DNA from: Leptospiraceae bacterium
GTDB taxonomy: Bacteria; Spirochaetota; Leptospiria; Leptospirales; Leptospiraceae
Length of the DNA stretch: 64,000 bases
Assembly (NCBI GenBank): GCA_016708435.1
Contig: JADJFV010000032.1
Location: forward strand, 112,295-176,294
Direction of reading: 5' to 3'
Shown: piece after piece, positions 18,091 to 26,256 of the stretch
How the letters are laid out: each line of letters begins with the position of its first letter
Numbering within the stretch: position 1 is the first letter of the stretch
Notes under the pieces: generated by a model
Seen by the model: the letters and a program-made list of their open reading frames with translations, nothing else
The model's database searches: none
What the model was told of the DNA's origin: nothing
Translations under genes and position numbers: made by a program

Positions 18091-19106
18091 TCCTCTGAAA
18101 ATTGCAAGACACCTTCGTAGTAAACAGCAACCCAGGGGATTCTTTTTACAAGAGACTTCAAAGCCTTTTCGCTATAGGATACTTTACTCAGATAAACAAC
18201 CTTTAGCCGTGGAAATTCCGCCAATGAATCTTCGTATTCATCGTTTATAAGCACATCTTCCAAAACTAAGATCTTTAAATTCTTCATTTTACTTAGATAG
18301 CTAATACCTTTTTGAGTAATCTTTGTTCCGCTCAGACTTAAAACTTCTATCGTTTGATTTCCGCGAAAAGATTCTAAGGCAAGGTCTGTGATTTTTGTCC
18401 AGGATAAATTCAAAGACTTTAAGCCAGGCAATTTAGTAATATATCGAACTCCTTCATTTCCAATCTCTGTGCCGGCTAACGTTAACACAGTTAATCTTTT
18501 TAAGTTCTGAAAGCTATTTAGATCTACTGCCGCAATCTTAGTGTTCCACAAATGAAGTTCGCGCAGATTTTCCATTGTGCCAATTGTTTTCATACCTTCA
18601 TCAGTAATCTTTAGAGAAGTTAAATCAAGTCGAGAAATTCTAGAATTTTTCAGGGACTTAATGCCGTTATCCGTTACATTGGTTCTGCCAATATCGAGTC
18701 TCTCTAGATTATTCAATTTTGCAATCAATAGAAGAGCTGAATCATTGATAAAAGTTCCTTCCATATTTAGACTACGGAGTTGTGGAAATTTTCCAATATA
18801 AGCAATTCCATCACTGTTGATAATTGTATTGGCTACACTTAGAAAACTAAGCTTTGGATTATGAATCAATACCAAATCTTCATTTTGTATAAAAGACCCA
18901 CTCAAATCTAAACTTTGTAAATTCACATACGTATGCAAGGTTGGTAAAATAACGGATATATCTTTCTTGCCACTTAAATTCAGACTTAATACTTTCGCAT
19001 TGGCTTGTGCAGCTATTTCTTCTTTGGTTAATTCCTGCGCAAATAACTGATTGAAACTAAGAAGAACAGAGAGTATAATTATAATTTGCCACCGATTTGA
19101 TTTCAT
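18087..19106 (-). CDS. Leucine-rich repeat protein, exported
   Basis: 339 residues. A signal peptide (about 1-23, ending LFAQ) is followed by around ten leucine-rich repeats of 22-25 residues of the type LKSLNLSWTKITDLALESF and IEVLSLSGTKITQKGI, spanning about 40-310. Such repeats form a solenoid used for protein binding; leptospires carry many secreted or surface LRR proteins. The start codon overlaps the stop of the SG-x-I domain gene upstream (ATGA), so the two are co-translated. Partner unknown. Confidence 0.85.
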   Translation of the reverse strand: MKSNRWQIIIILSVLLSFNQLFAQELTKEEIAAQANAKVLSLNLSGKKDISVILPTLHTYVNLQSLDLSGSFIQNEDLVLIHNPKLSFLSVANTIINSDGIAYIGKFPQLRSLNMEGTFINDSALLLIAKLNNLERLDIGRTNVTDNGIKSLKNSRISRLDLTSLKITDEGMKTIGTMENLRELHLWNTKIAAVDLNSFQNLKRLTVLTLAGTEIGNEGVRYITKLPGLKSLNLSWTKITDLALESFRGNQTIEVLSLSGTKITQKGISYLSKMKNLKILVLEDVLINDEYEDSLAEFPRLKVVYLSKVSYSEKALKSLVKRIPWVAVYYEGVLQFSED

Positions 19107-20035
19107 TTTACAGTAGGCTCCTTTGTGGCAGAAATTAGATTTTCAAGATCCATTTCTATGGTTCCATAAGCAGTCTCAATCAAGAGAACAGTCTTCGAAA
19201 TTTTTATTAATTTACCAGATACCGTTTCTCCATTGTTAAATAAAAAAGAACCGGACTCTCCTTCCTTAAAATTCAATTTAGTTTCCGGTGTAATTACTTT
19301 CGGTAAACCAGGAAAAAGAATTTCACTAGCGGATAATTTTACTTCTCCTTTGGATGTTTCTAATACAACTTGATCACCTAGATTTTTTAGAATTTTCCCT
19401 CGGAACTTCTCTCCACTGGCTAAGTATATAAAGCCGTTTACGAATTTTTCTTCTTTCACTGCGACCATCTTTGAAATATCAACTTTTTCTTTTCCTTTAT
19501 CTGTTTCAATGACGATCTCTTCTCCAAAGTCTTTTGCGGTAAAATATATTAATCCTAAAATATTTCTTACATAATAGCGATTCCCTGCCTTTTCCATTAT
19601 TTCTGTATAGATGGATTGCCCACCTGCATAAGAAACAAATCCCTCTGTGAATTGAAGGCGAACTCTTTCTTTCATAAGAGAATCATGCCTTCTTCTTTCT
19701 TCATTTACTTTTTGGGGCAAGGCAAAGTTTACCTCTCGCTGTTGTTCTAAAGCGGCTAATTCCCTTGCAATTCTAGCTTGTCGATTCTCTTTTAGATTAT
19801 GATTGTCGTTTACTGGTTTGATCTGCCATGCGATAGCAGTGAATTTAATTTTTGCATTCTTAAGATCGGATTTGTTTTTAATCTCGGTCTTTCCATTTTG
19901 ATAAATGATTTCTACAATATCTTTCCTGACTCGAATTTTAACATCTTCTAATATATTCCCATCACTAAACTGAATACTATCTGCAATGAGTGAACTAGAA
20001 AATAAAAACACAATAAATACTTTCCATGGATTCAT
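19103..20035 (-). CDS. Exported protein with three SG-x-I-x-GKI repeats
   Basis: The ATG at 20035 has GGAG about ten bases upstream and gives a signal peptide (MNPWKVFIVFLFSSSLIAD), so it is preferred over an upstream ATG at 20092. The mature protein has short beta domains at the N-terminus (FSDGNILEDVKIRV), near residue 200 (YLASGEKFRGKILKNLGDQ) and near 270 (FNNGETVSGKLIKISKT), with a charged helical linker (about 90-130) between. The repeats resemble Sm-like barrels and the N-terminal domain of the protein at 17233. It overlaps the LRR gene by four bases. Function unknown. Confidence 0.65.
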   Translation of the reverse strand: MNPWKVFIVFLFSSSLIADSIQFSDGNILEDVKIRVRKDIVEIIYQNGKTEIKNKSDLKNAKIKFTAIAWQIKPVNDNHNLKENRQARIARELAALEQQREVNFALPQKVNEERRRHDSLMKERVRLQFTEGFVSYAGGQSIYTEIMEKAGNRYYVRNILGLIYFTAKDFGEEIVIETDKGKEKVDISKMVAVKEEKFVNGFIYLASGEKFRGKILKNLGDQVVLETSKGEVKLSASEILFPGLPKVITPETKLNFKEGESGSFLFNNGETVSGKLIKISKTVLLIETAYGTIEMDLENLISATKEPTVK

Positions 20036-20083
20036 AATTTTAGTATCTCCTATGCCTCTCATAGTAGAAGCATACATTAAAAA

Positions 20084-20179
20084 GATTACCACCTATGGAC
20101 ACCGAAAGCAACGATAAAAGATACGATATGGTTTTTATCTGCAAGTTATTTGTAACTCTTCTTTTATTGGTGTCCGATG
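20084..20179. repeat. Interspersed repeat, family A copy 1
   Basis: Starts GATTACCACCTATGGACACC and ends with GGTGTCC at 20169-20175, an inverted match to GGACACC on the left. The inner part shares GATAAAAGATACGATA with copy 2. It lies upstream of the 20035 gene in the gap before the XPB helicase, where no ORF is supported. Confidence 0.6.
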
Positions 20180-20256
20180 TCTTAACGAGAACAAGACTAT
20201 TACAAAGCACTTGCGTTTAAAGATGACGAACTAAGTTATCACCACCAAGTTCTTTT

Positions 20257-20292
20257 ATCGGGGGGCTCTCAAGAAACTGAGATTCCCCGATA
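20257..20292. repeat. Hairpin repeat, family D, after the XPB gene
   Basis: TATCGGGG (20257-20264) pairs with CCCCGATA (20285-20292); CTC and GAG extend the stem. It lies 22 bases beyond the XPB stop. The TCGGGGATCTCAA-like core recurs at 34517 and 27071. It could act as a terminator or mRNA stabiliser, though it lacks a T run. Confidence 0.5.
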
Positions 20293-20314
20293 GAAAACGA
20301 AACTCAATTTCTTG

Positions 20315-22057
20315 TTAAACCCCGCTTATTACAGGCTCTGAAATTGCTTTTGCCGGAAAGCGATCTGTTTCACTCAAAAGTCCCGTTTCTTGAAACTGAT
20401 CGAGGGTATAGATTTCATACTCATAGCCCTGCTCTGTTAAAAACAACTGGCGGTTTTGTCCAAATCTTTCTTCACTTGTATCACGCGAAATCAAAGAAAA
20501 GAAAGTCGCGGTATTATTTCCCTGTTTCGGACGCAAAATACGACCTAGCCGCTGTGCCTCTTCTTGTCTAGAACCAAACGTTCCGGATACCTGAACTGCA
20601 ATATTAGCATCCGGTAAGTCAATGGAAAAGTTAGCTACCTTACTTACTACAAGCGACTTAATTGCACCAGACCTAAACGCTGTGTAAAGCTCCTGTCTTT
20701 CACCTAACGGAGTTTTACCGGTAATGAGAGGAATTTTAAATCTTTCCGCAATGGTTTCTAATTGGTTAATGTATTGACCAATGATTAGAATATGAGATTC
20801 TTTATAACGCTCAAGAATCAATTGAATCGCTGTCATCTTTTCTGGATTCTCAGAGGCTAATCGGAATTTTTCGCGGTCATCGGAAATAGAATAACGCAAA
20901 CGTAAATCTTCATCCATTGGCACACGAATCTCAACACATTTCGCTTCTGCAATCCAGGATTTATTTTCTAATTCTTTCCATGGAACATCATACTTCTTTG
21001 GACCAATTAAACTAAATACATCTTCTTCTAGTCCATCTTCTCTTACAAGTGTAGCCGTTAGCCCCAGGCGACGTTTTGCCTGTAATTCAGACGTCATACG
21101 AAATACGGGAGCAGGAAGTAAATGCACCTCATCATATACAATCAGTCCCCAGTTGTTTGCACTGAAGATATGAAAGTGAGTGAAGTCAGATCCCTTCCTC
21201 TTACGGTGCGTCAAAATGTTGTAAGTCGCAATTGTAATTGGTTTGATTTCTTTTGTTTCGCCGGAGTATTCGCCGATGTCAGATTCGGGTATATCAGTCT
21301 TATCCAGGATTTCATTTTTCCACTGACGAATAGAAAGTGTATTGGTTACAAGAATTAAAGTCTCTGCTCCAATGATTTGCATTACACCCATTCCAACAAT
21401 AGTCTTTCCCGCACCGCAGGGTAATACTACTACTCCGGAGCCGCCTTCATTTCTTCCGCCTGCATGAAACACTTCGATAGAAGCACGTTGGTAATCGCGC
21501 ATACCAAATTTTCTACCATCGCGGGTAACAGGGCGTAGGTTGAATCCGTATTTGTTTCCTTCATCATATCCTGCTAAATCCTCAACAGGAAATCCAATTT
21601 TAATCAAGGCTTGCTTGATATGACCACGGTATTCTTTTTTGACTACGATCTTATCGTTGCCAAGTCGCTCTTGGATGAAAGGTTGCACTGCTCTATGGTT
21701 TGCGATTTCTTGTAAGAAACCTTTTTCGTTGGAGATAATAACTAACTCGCCGCTTTCTTCTTTTACTAATTTTACTTTGCCGTAACGGCTAATCTGCTCG
21801 CGAATTTCATTTACAACGTTTTTCGGAATCGAATAACGTGCATATTTTTCCATTCCTTCAATAATTAAATCAGCAGACATCGCAGAAGACGCCGCATTCC
21901 ACAAAGACAAGGGGGAAATTCTATATGTATGTAAATATTCTGGACTTTTTTCTAACTCTGCAAAGCGGGAAATAATTGCTCTACATTCTTCAAATTCAGC
22001 ATTATCGACCTCTAGCAAAAGGGTCTTATCACTCTGTATAATCAATGGTTTACTCAT
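20315..22057 (-). CDS. XPB/Ssl2-type DNA repair helicase
   Basis: 580-residue superfamily 2 helicase. An N-terminal XPB-type domain (about 1-170) is followed by Walker A VLPCGAGKT at 211-219, the DEVH box at 309-312, GLTATLVREDG carrying the RED motif of XPB at about 339-341, and a C-terminal RecA domain with motif VI RLGRILRPKQG. Bacterial XPB is a known feature of spirochaetes and some other phyla. It probably unwinds DNA in repair or transcription; the nuclease Bax1, its archaeal partner, is not nearby. The start has AAGGAG upstream. Both flanks carry interspersed repeats. Confidence 0.93.
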   Translation of the reverse strand: MSKPLIIQSDKTLLLEVDNAEFEECRAIISRFAELEKSPEYLHTYRISPLSLWNAASSAMSADLIIEGMEKYARYSIPKNVVNEIREQISRYGKVKLVKEESGELVIISNEKGFLQEIANHRAVQPFIQERLGNDKIVVKKEYRGHIKQALIKIGFPVEDLAGYDEGNKYGFNLRPVTRDGRKFGMRDYQRASIEVFHAGGRNEGGSGVVVLPCGAGKTIVGMGVMQIIGAETLILVTNTLSIRQWKNEILDKTDIPESDIGEYSGETKEIKPITIATYNILTHRKRKGSDFTHFHIFSANNWGLIVYDEVHLLPAPVFRMTSELQAKRRLGLTATLVREDGLEEDVFSLIGPKKYDVPWKELENKSWIAEAKCVEIRVPMDEDLRLRYSISDDREKFRLASENPEKMTAIQLILERYKESHILIIGQYINQLETIAERFKIPLITGKTPLGERQELYTAFRSGAIKSLVVSKVANFSIDLPDANIAVQVSGTFGSRQEEAQRLGRILRPKQGNNTATFFSLISRDTSEERFGQNRQLFLTEQGYEYEIYTLDQFQETGLLSETDRFPAKAISEPVISGV

Positions 22058-22190
22058 CTACTTCTCCTTAAAAAGGCACCTACAGCGTGAAAATTATGGC
22101 TCAACTGTCAAGCATAAAATATGGGTATTTTTTCGATTTGCATTTTGCCATAGAGTGCAACCTTTTTCATAAGAAGTGAGACATTTAAAA

Positions 22191-22325
22191 GATTACCACA
22201 GATGGACATGCGAAGGCGTAGGTCGCGAATACTTGGAGCGAAGGGGGACTGAACACCGATAAAAGATACGATAGAGTTTGTCTTTAGGTTTGGACTCATT
22301 TCGCGTTTTTATTTTTGTCCATGGG
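22191..22325. repeat. Interspersed repeat, family A copy 2 with inserted segment B
   Basis: Begins GATTACCACAGATGGACA and ends near TTTTTGTCCATGGG, the inverted counterpart. Between GGACA and CACCGATAAAAG it carries about 45 extra bases (TGCGAAGGCGTAGGTCGCGA onward). Almost the same segment is found at 34846-34911, so one repeat seems to sit inside another. Confidence 0.6.
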
Positions 22326-22409
22326 TTCCATTATTCAACATAAACATGAGTTGGAGTTTGCTTTCTGGTGCGGATAATAATAATATACTGTCAGCATTAA
22401 TATTAGGGA

Positions 22410-22456
22410 TACTATCAAAGATAATGAAAAATCGTTTTTTATTATCTTTGATAGTA
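22410..22456. repeat. Long perfect hairpin
   Basis: TACTATCAAAGATAAT (22410-22425) and ATTATCTTTGATAGTA (22441-22456) are exact inverted repeats. The 15 bases between them also pair (AAAAA with TTTTT around TCG, plus a G-T pair), so the whole 47 bases can fold into one stem of about 22 bp with a 3-base loop. It lies 82 bases beyond the stop of the minus-strand lipoprotein gene and could end its transcript. Confidence 0.6.
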
Positions 22457-22537
22457 TACTTGAAGTGTATTTGATGTATCTTTGATACGAAGGAGAGTGA
22501 AGGGATGATGCCTTCCTTCCAATATTTATACAATCAC

Positions 22538-23644
22538 CTACTGCACTGTCGCTGCAATCAAGGCATGAGTTTGCACCTTATAGCTCTTAGCCTTTCCTCC
22601 CATACTATAGGAGTAAGCGCTGACTTTAAATGAAGTTGACTCACCAGGAGCAAGCTTGGATTGATTGCCAAAGCCAATAGCTGAGCCAACGAACTTTTTG
22701 TTTTGATCAAATAGACTCAATACAATCTTAGGGTAAGTGATATTATACTCAGTATCATTTTTTAGAATGCCTGTTAAGGAAAATCCTTCTAAGCCGCTTG
22801 ATTCCTCTTTGAACTTTTCGGAGACGATTTTAAAAGGAGTAAAGTTTCCATAGAATCTAGATTCCGGCTCAAAAAAGATTTCATGACTTCCATATTCAGA
22901 TGGGAAATTGGCGAGAATACAATTAAACGAAACTTCCTCCTGTGGATAAACAGGTTTATCCGTAAAGCATTGAATTGTATCTAGAAAAGAATTCTTTTTG
23001 TCTTTGAGGTTAATAAAGAGTTTGTTCCCGGAGAACGCTACCGAGCCTGTATTTTTTAAGAGTCCAATGAAACGACCAAAGTTTCCGCTTCGAATCAGTT
23101 GTAAGTCTTTTACTTCTCCTTTGGGTCTTTCCTGGGATTCAATTGGTTTTAAATCCGAATCAGGTTTTGCGATAGACGAAATTGGCTTCGCATTAGAAAC
23201 GCCCTCTGTCAAATAGGACACCTTGCTTGAACTCCAGATCTTTCCTGTTTCGGTATCTACAATTCTTGCGAGGATCGTTGTGTATTGACCTTCTCGAATC
23301 ACAGTTCCTACAACAACTCCCTCAGCAGAAACTAGCTTCCCGATTCTCATGGAGTCGTCTTTTGAGGTAATTCCTGTTTGAGTCATTGATTGCTCTTTTA
23401 AAACGCGATCAATTTTACTTCGCTCAATGATTTGGTAGTTTTTTAATTTGACTAGCTCATGTGTCAATCGCTCTACAGCAAGCGTAGGATTGATTTCCTT
23501 AGAATTTGCCTCAAAGGGTAGAACAGCAACAGTCTTGCTTTCATTGCTGCTAGAAAGCTCTTCGGCAAGATTTGCATATACATTGCGATTTGTGCTCGCA
23601 CATTGGATTAGAAAGAGGAAAACGGTTAAAAAAAGAGGTTTCAT
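22538..23644 (-). CDS. Lipoprotein with CsgG/FlgO-like domain and C-terminal beta domain
   Basis: 368 residues. The signal peptide ends FLFLIQCAS, lipobox Cys15. Residues 35-150 match the CsgG/FlgO/TolB-N type fold: KTVAVLPFEANS, RLTHELVKLKNYQIIERSKIDRVLKEQ, GKLVSAEGVVVGTVIREG, ILARIVDTETGKI. After a Pro/Lys linker, residues 185-365 look like FxLYD-type beta domains (GLLKNTGSVAFSGNKLFI, GILKNDTEYNITYPKIVLSLFD). It is likely periplasm-facing and attached to the outer membrane, perhaps in assembly of a surface structure. No curli or flagellar genes are near. Exact role unknown. Confidence 0.75.
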   Translation of the reverse strand: MKPLFLTVFLFLIQCASTNRNVYANLAEELSSSNESKTVAVLPFEANSKEINPTLAVERLTHELVKLKNYQIIERSKIDRVLKEQSMTQTGITSKDDSMRIGKLVSAEGVVVGTVIREGQYTTILARIVDTETGKIWSSSKVSYLTEGVSNAKPISSIAKPDSDLKPIESQERPKGEVKDLQLIRSGNFGRFIGLLKNTGSVAFSGNKLFINLKDKKNSFLDTIQCFTDKPVYPQEEVSFNCILANFPSEYGSHEIFFEPESRFYGNFTPFKIVSEKFKEESSGLEGFSLTGILKNDTEYNITYPKIVLSLFDQNKKFVGSAIGFGNQSKLAPGESTSFKVSAYSYSMGGKAKSYKVQTHALIAATVQ

Positions 23645-23776
23645 ACTGATTTTAAAGTCCCTAGTTCTAGTTAAAATTTCAAGGAGAAAAATGAATCAGG
23701 CTATTGCATCAGGTTTAAGGCAGAAATAGCTCTTTGCAATTTATTTTTCAAAAGAAACCAATATGTTAAAAATTTC

Positions 23777-23803
23777 TTGACATGCTTTTATTAAATTTAT
23801 AAT
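23777..23803 (+). promoter_or_regulatory. Candidate sigma-70 promoter of the PP2C gene
   Basis: TTGACA (23777-23782) and TATAAT (23798-23803) are both perfect consensus hexamers, but the spacer is 15 bases, shorter than the usual 16-18. The start codon of the phosphatase follows 43 bases later. Confidence 0.5.
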
Positions 23804-23846
23804 CTTCTGAATCTTTGTCCGACCTCGGATAAAAACAACACACAAA

Positions 23847-24620
23847 ATGATAATAAAAGCCAGTTATATAACAAACTACGGGAATTTTAGGATTAAGAAC
23901 GAAGACAGCCTCCTTGTCCAAGATGAGATTGTGTATGAAAAAAATATGGAGGAGCCTGAAAATAAAATCTTAGAATCTAAAAAAGTAATTCTATGCGTTG
24001 CAGATGGAATGGGCGGTCATCTCGGAGGAGAGCTTGCTAGTCGCAGTGTGCTTTCTTTTGTGCGGGATAACTTTATGAAAATCTACAACGCACGCACAAT
24101 CAAAAAGATTCTTCTAAAATCTAAAAATATTCTAAACACAATAGCCAGCGAAACTCGCTCGTATGGTTTAGGCACTACCGTTTCTGGAATGCTTCTAAAG
24201 GACAAAAAAGGAATTATATTTAATTGCGGAGACAGCCGTGTTTACCGCGTGCAAAAAATGTATCTTGAGCGGCTAACAATAGATCACTCCGTTGTCCAAG
24301 CTATGTATAATTCCGGTTTAATTGATGAAGAAGAAATGAGGACTCATCCAAATAAAAATCTTTTGACCTCAGCGATTATTGGTGATTATTCACAGAATCA
24401 TCCAGTCATTGCAATGAAAGAAATTGCTATCAAAGAAGGAGACCAGTTTTTTATTTGCACAGATGGTCTCTGGGAGAGTATGAGTGTAGAGGAGCTAACA
24501 GAATTATTCTTCTCTTGCGAAAATCAAGACGAGAGAGCCTTAAAACTAAATCAACTCTCTCTTCACAACGGCGGGAAAGATAATATCACGATGATACTCT
24601 TTGAGATATTGGAGCTTTGA
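23847..24620 (+). CDS. PP2C-family Ser/Thr protein phosphatase (Stp-like)
   Basis: 257 residues, a single PPM/PP2C domain with the metal-binding motifs in order: NFRIKNEDS (motif 1), VADGMGGHLGGE (motif 2), GLGTTVSGM, NCGDSRVYRV, SGLIDEEEMRTHP, FFICTDGLWE and GGKDNITMI. It removes phosphate from Ser/Thr of proteins, normally opposing a Hanks-type kinase; no kinase gene lies next to it. No membrane segment, so cytoplasmic. It is transcribed alone from a near-consensus promoter and ends 12 bases before the convergent Imm53 gene. Confidence 0.93.
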   Translation: MIIKASYITNYGNFRIKNEDSLLVQDEIVYEKNMEEPENKILESKKVILCVADGMGGHLGGELASRSVLSFVRDNFMKIYNARTIKKILLKSKNILNTIASETRSYGLGTTVSGMLLKDKKGIIFNCGDSRVYRVQKMYLERLTIDHSVVQAMYNSGLIDEEEMRTHPNKNLLTSAIIGDYSQNHPVIAMKEIAIKEGDQFFICTDGLWESMSVEELTELFFSCENQDERALKLNQLSLHNGGKDNITMILFEILEL

Positions 24621-24631
24621 AAAAGGGATTT

Positions 24632-24964
24632 TTATTTCAAGACAAGTTCACGAAATTTTCCAAGTAGAAAATCAAGTTTAGTCGGATCCCCTGCTGCTTG
24701 GAATTTTTTATCCTTTATTTTTATTGCATACCAATCGGATTCAGAAATTTCTTTTGAATCAGGAAGCATTTCCAAATTTTCAAAACTTGTATCAAGCAAA
24801 TCAATTCGAACACTCCATCCAGGATTATCGAGAGTCTGAATGGAAATACCGTATGTATGCTCCCAGTCCCCGTTGCATTCTTTCCTATACCAACTAGAAA
24901 GCCAGTCAACATTATTCAGAGTTGAGTCTTTTATTTCTTTTGGGGATTTCGTTATCGTTTGCAT
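24632..24964 (-). CDS. Imm53-family immunity protein
   Basis: 110 residues. The core VDWLSSWYRKECNGDWEHTYG followed by IQTLDNPGWSVRIDLLDT fits the Imm53 signature (W-x-x-x-WY, GDWEH, TLDNPGW, IDL) as I remember it. Such proteins neutralise toxic C-terminal domains of polymorphic toxins. It starts inside the upstream small ORF (53-base overlap), with GGAGAG seven bases before the ATG, so the two are made together. The usual arrangement is toxin first, then immunity, as here. The neighbouring toxin lacks any delivery domain, so the pair may be an orphan module or a remnant. Confidence 0.8.
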   Translation of the reverse strand: MQTITKSPKEIKDSTLNNVDWLSSWYRKECNGDWEHTYGISIQTLDNPGWSVRIDLLDTSFENLEMLPDSKEISESDWYAIKIKDKKFQAAGDPTKLDFLLGKFRELVLK

Positions 24965-25208
24965 TTCTTATCTCTCCTGGAATATTACTCTCATGCACAT
25001 GCGGCGTAGGAATATTCTCTTCGGTAACTTTATTGTAATGAGTGCCACCATACAAATCAACTCTTTTTATTTCGTCGAAACCTTTAGGATTCAACTTATT
25101 TTTCATATACGTCGCATACTTTAGAATCCTTCCAATCAAATCCTCTAAGAATGTAGTGTGATCGTCCTCTGCCTGATTATCAGGTTTTAATTTATTGAGT
25201 TTTGCCAT
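24912..25208 (-). CDS. Probable orphan polymorphic-toxin C-terminal domain
   Basis: 98 residues upstream of and overlapping the Imm53 gene. The C-terminal half, VDLYGGTHYNKVTEENIPTP then HVHESNIPGEIRNAN and NEIPK, resembles the tail domain of polymorphic toxins (GG-x-HxN, TPHVHE, IPG patterns); the His residues may be catalytic. An in-frame TGA lies seven codons before the ATG, so there is no N-terminal secretion, RHS or PAAR part. It may be a solo toxin, an orphan cassette left by recombination, or a harmless fragment. The family name is not certain. Confidence 0.55.
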   Translation of the reverse strand: MAKLNKLKPDNQAEDDHTTFLEDLIGRILKYATYMKNKLNPKGFDEIKRVDLYGGTHYNKVTEENIPTPHVHESNIPGEIRNANDNEIPKRNKRLNSE

Positions 25209-25270
25209 TATTAGATAATGATAAAATCACTATTTTTTTGAATAGTATTTTTATTTTCAAAATCAATGTT

Positions 25271-26170
25271 TTACTTCTTCTCTGATTCTTTTGTTCTTTT
25301 GAAGTATTCTTTTATTTTTGCAGTCGGCTCAGACACTGAATACGTTTCCTTTCTAAAATCCTTCCATTTTTTACAATGCGAATTAGAACCTGAATGATCG
25401 CAAGATTCGTCATCGCATACGCTACCCACGCTAATTTCCCTTTTTATAAAAGTTTTAGATTTAAAAACATAAATAAAAGATATGTCAACTCCCCCTTGAC
25501 TACAATTATCGCCTTCCCCTCCATCATATCCAAATCTTACAATTTCTTCATCCATATAATCCATTGTTCCGATTTGATCAATATCTAAATCAGTAAAAAC
25601 GATATTATCCTTATCATCTAAAATAATGTTTATACAAGTTGAAGACATATAGAAATTACAATGGTCTCTATCTGAATATTTTTCGGGCATAAATGTATAA
25701 ACAGTAAATCTAGAATTTGATTTCTTTTGATTAAATTGAATTCGGGACGTATCCCAGTTTTTATCAATTTGATATTTATATGAGAAACCATATTCTTTTT
25801 GTTTTTCGGACAATTTCCTCTTAACAAACTGAAACACCTTATCAAACCGCGCAAACTCTCTCTTATCCAGAAAATACCCATCAAACGCATAACCGGTCTT
25901 ATCCTTCCACTTGACTTCCGCCCATTCACCAGAAGTATAAGCATCTAGAGAAAGTGCAATTCCGGTTTTGCGAAGTATCTCAACTTCTGATCCATATGGA
26001 AGCGCAATAATATTCTTGGATTTTAAATCAGGTGCTTCTCTAAGCCTAAGCCCTGCTGCGGCAAATACATATTTGACTTTGTTTGGTTGGGTTAGAGTTA
26101 TAGGTTCTTTTGTTGGTTGATTACAGTGAATGGAAAAGCAAAAGACTAAAATGATTTTGAAAAAATCCAT
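25271..26170 (-). CDS. SH3-domain lipoprotein
   Basis: 299 residues from the ATG at 26170, chosen because it gives a signal peptide (DFFKIILVFCFSIHCNQ, lipobox Cys near 16); the frame is open 22 codons further up to 26236 through a repeat. Residues 30-95 are a bacterial SH3 domain: LRLREAPDLKSKNIIALPYGSEVEIL and WAEVKWKDKTGYAFDGYFL. The remaining 200 residues hold several Cys (near the C-terminus CDDESCDHSGSNSHC) that might form disulfides. Likely a periplasmic or surface lipoprotein that may bind peptidoglycan. No function known. Confidence 0.7.
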   Translation of the reverse strand: MDFFKIILVFCFSIHCNQPTKEPITLTQPNKVKYVFAAAGLRLREAPDLKSKNIIALPYGSEVEILRKTGIALSLDAYTSGEWAEVKWKDKTGYAFDGYFLDKREFARFDKVFQFVKRKLSEKQKEYGFSYKYQIDKNWDTSRIQFNQKKSNSRFTVYTFMPEKYSDRDHCNFYMSSTCINIILDDKDNIVFTDLDIDQIGTMDYMDEEIVRFGYDGGEGDNCSQGGVDISFIYVFKSKTFIKREISVGSVCDDESCDHSGSNSHCKKWKDFRKETYSVSEPTAKIKEYFKRTKESEKK

Positions 26171-26221
26171 ATCACTAAAAGTAAACTTAATACAATAGCC
26201 CCAAAGGGGCGCAATACCTTC

Positions 26222-26247
26222 CTCCGTAGCCTGCAAGGGCTACGGAG
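26222..26247. repeat. Hairpin repeat between convergent/adjacent genes
   Basis: CTCCGTAGCC (26222-26231) and GGCTACGGAG (26238-26247) form a perfect 10-bp stem with a 6-base loop. It is followed shortly by the stop of the isoprenylcysteine methyltransferase-like gene. Its high G+C for this genome suggests a mobile palindromic repeat or a terminator stem. Confidence 0.5.
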
Positions 26248-26256
26248 TGTATTCCG

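Larger units (their letters stand above)
22058..22537. other. 480-base gene-free region
   Basis: Between the XPB start and the stop of the CsgG/FlgO-like lipoprotein. It holds the family A/B repeat (22191-22325) and a long hairpin (22410-22456). Short open frames occur (for example 22309-22533 minus), but they are built from these repeats and show no protein features. No RNA gene was recognised. Confidence 0.6.

Noticed and set aside
20035..20092. Upstream extension of the SG-x-I repeat protein
   Set aside because: The ATG at 20035 has a ribosome binding site and a signal peptide; the extension would hide the signal peptide.
22108..22299. 63-residue minus-strand ORF
   Set aside because: Made mostly of the family A/B repeat.
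22309..22533. 74-residue minus-strand ORF
   Set aside because: It contains the long hairpin and repeat sequence and has no domain or ribosome binding site.
26171..26236. Upstream extension of the SH3 lipoprotein
   Set aside because: It runs into a repeat and would bury the lipoprotein signal; the ATG at 26170 gives a normal one.
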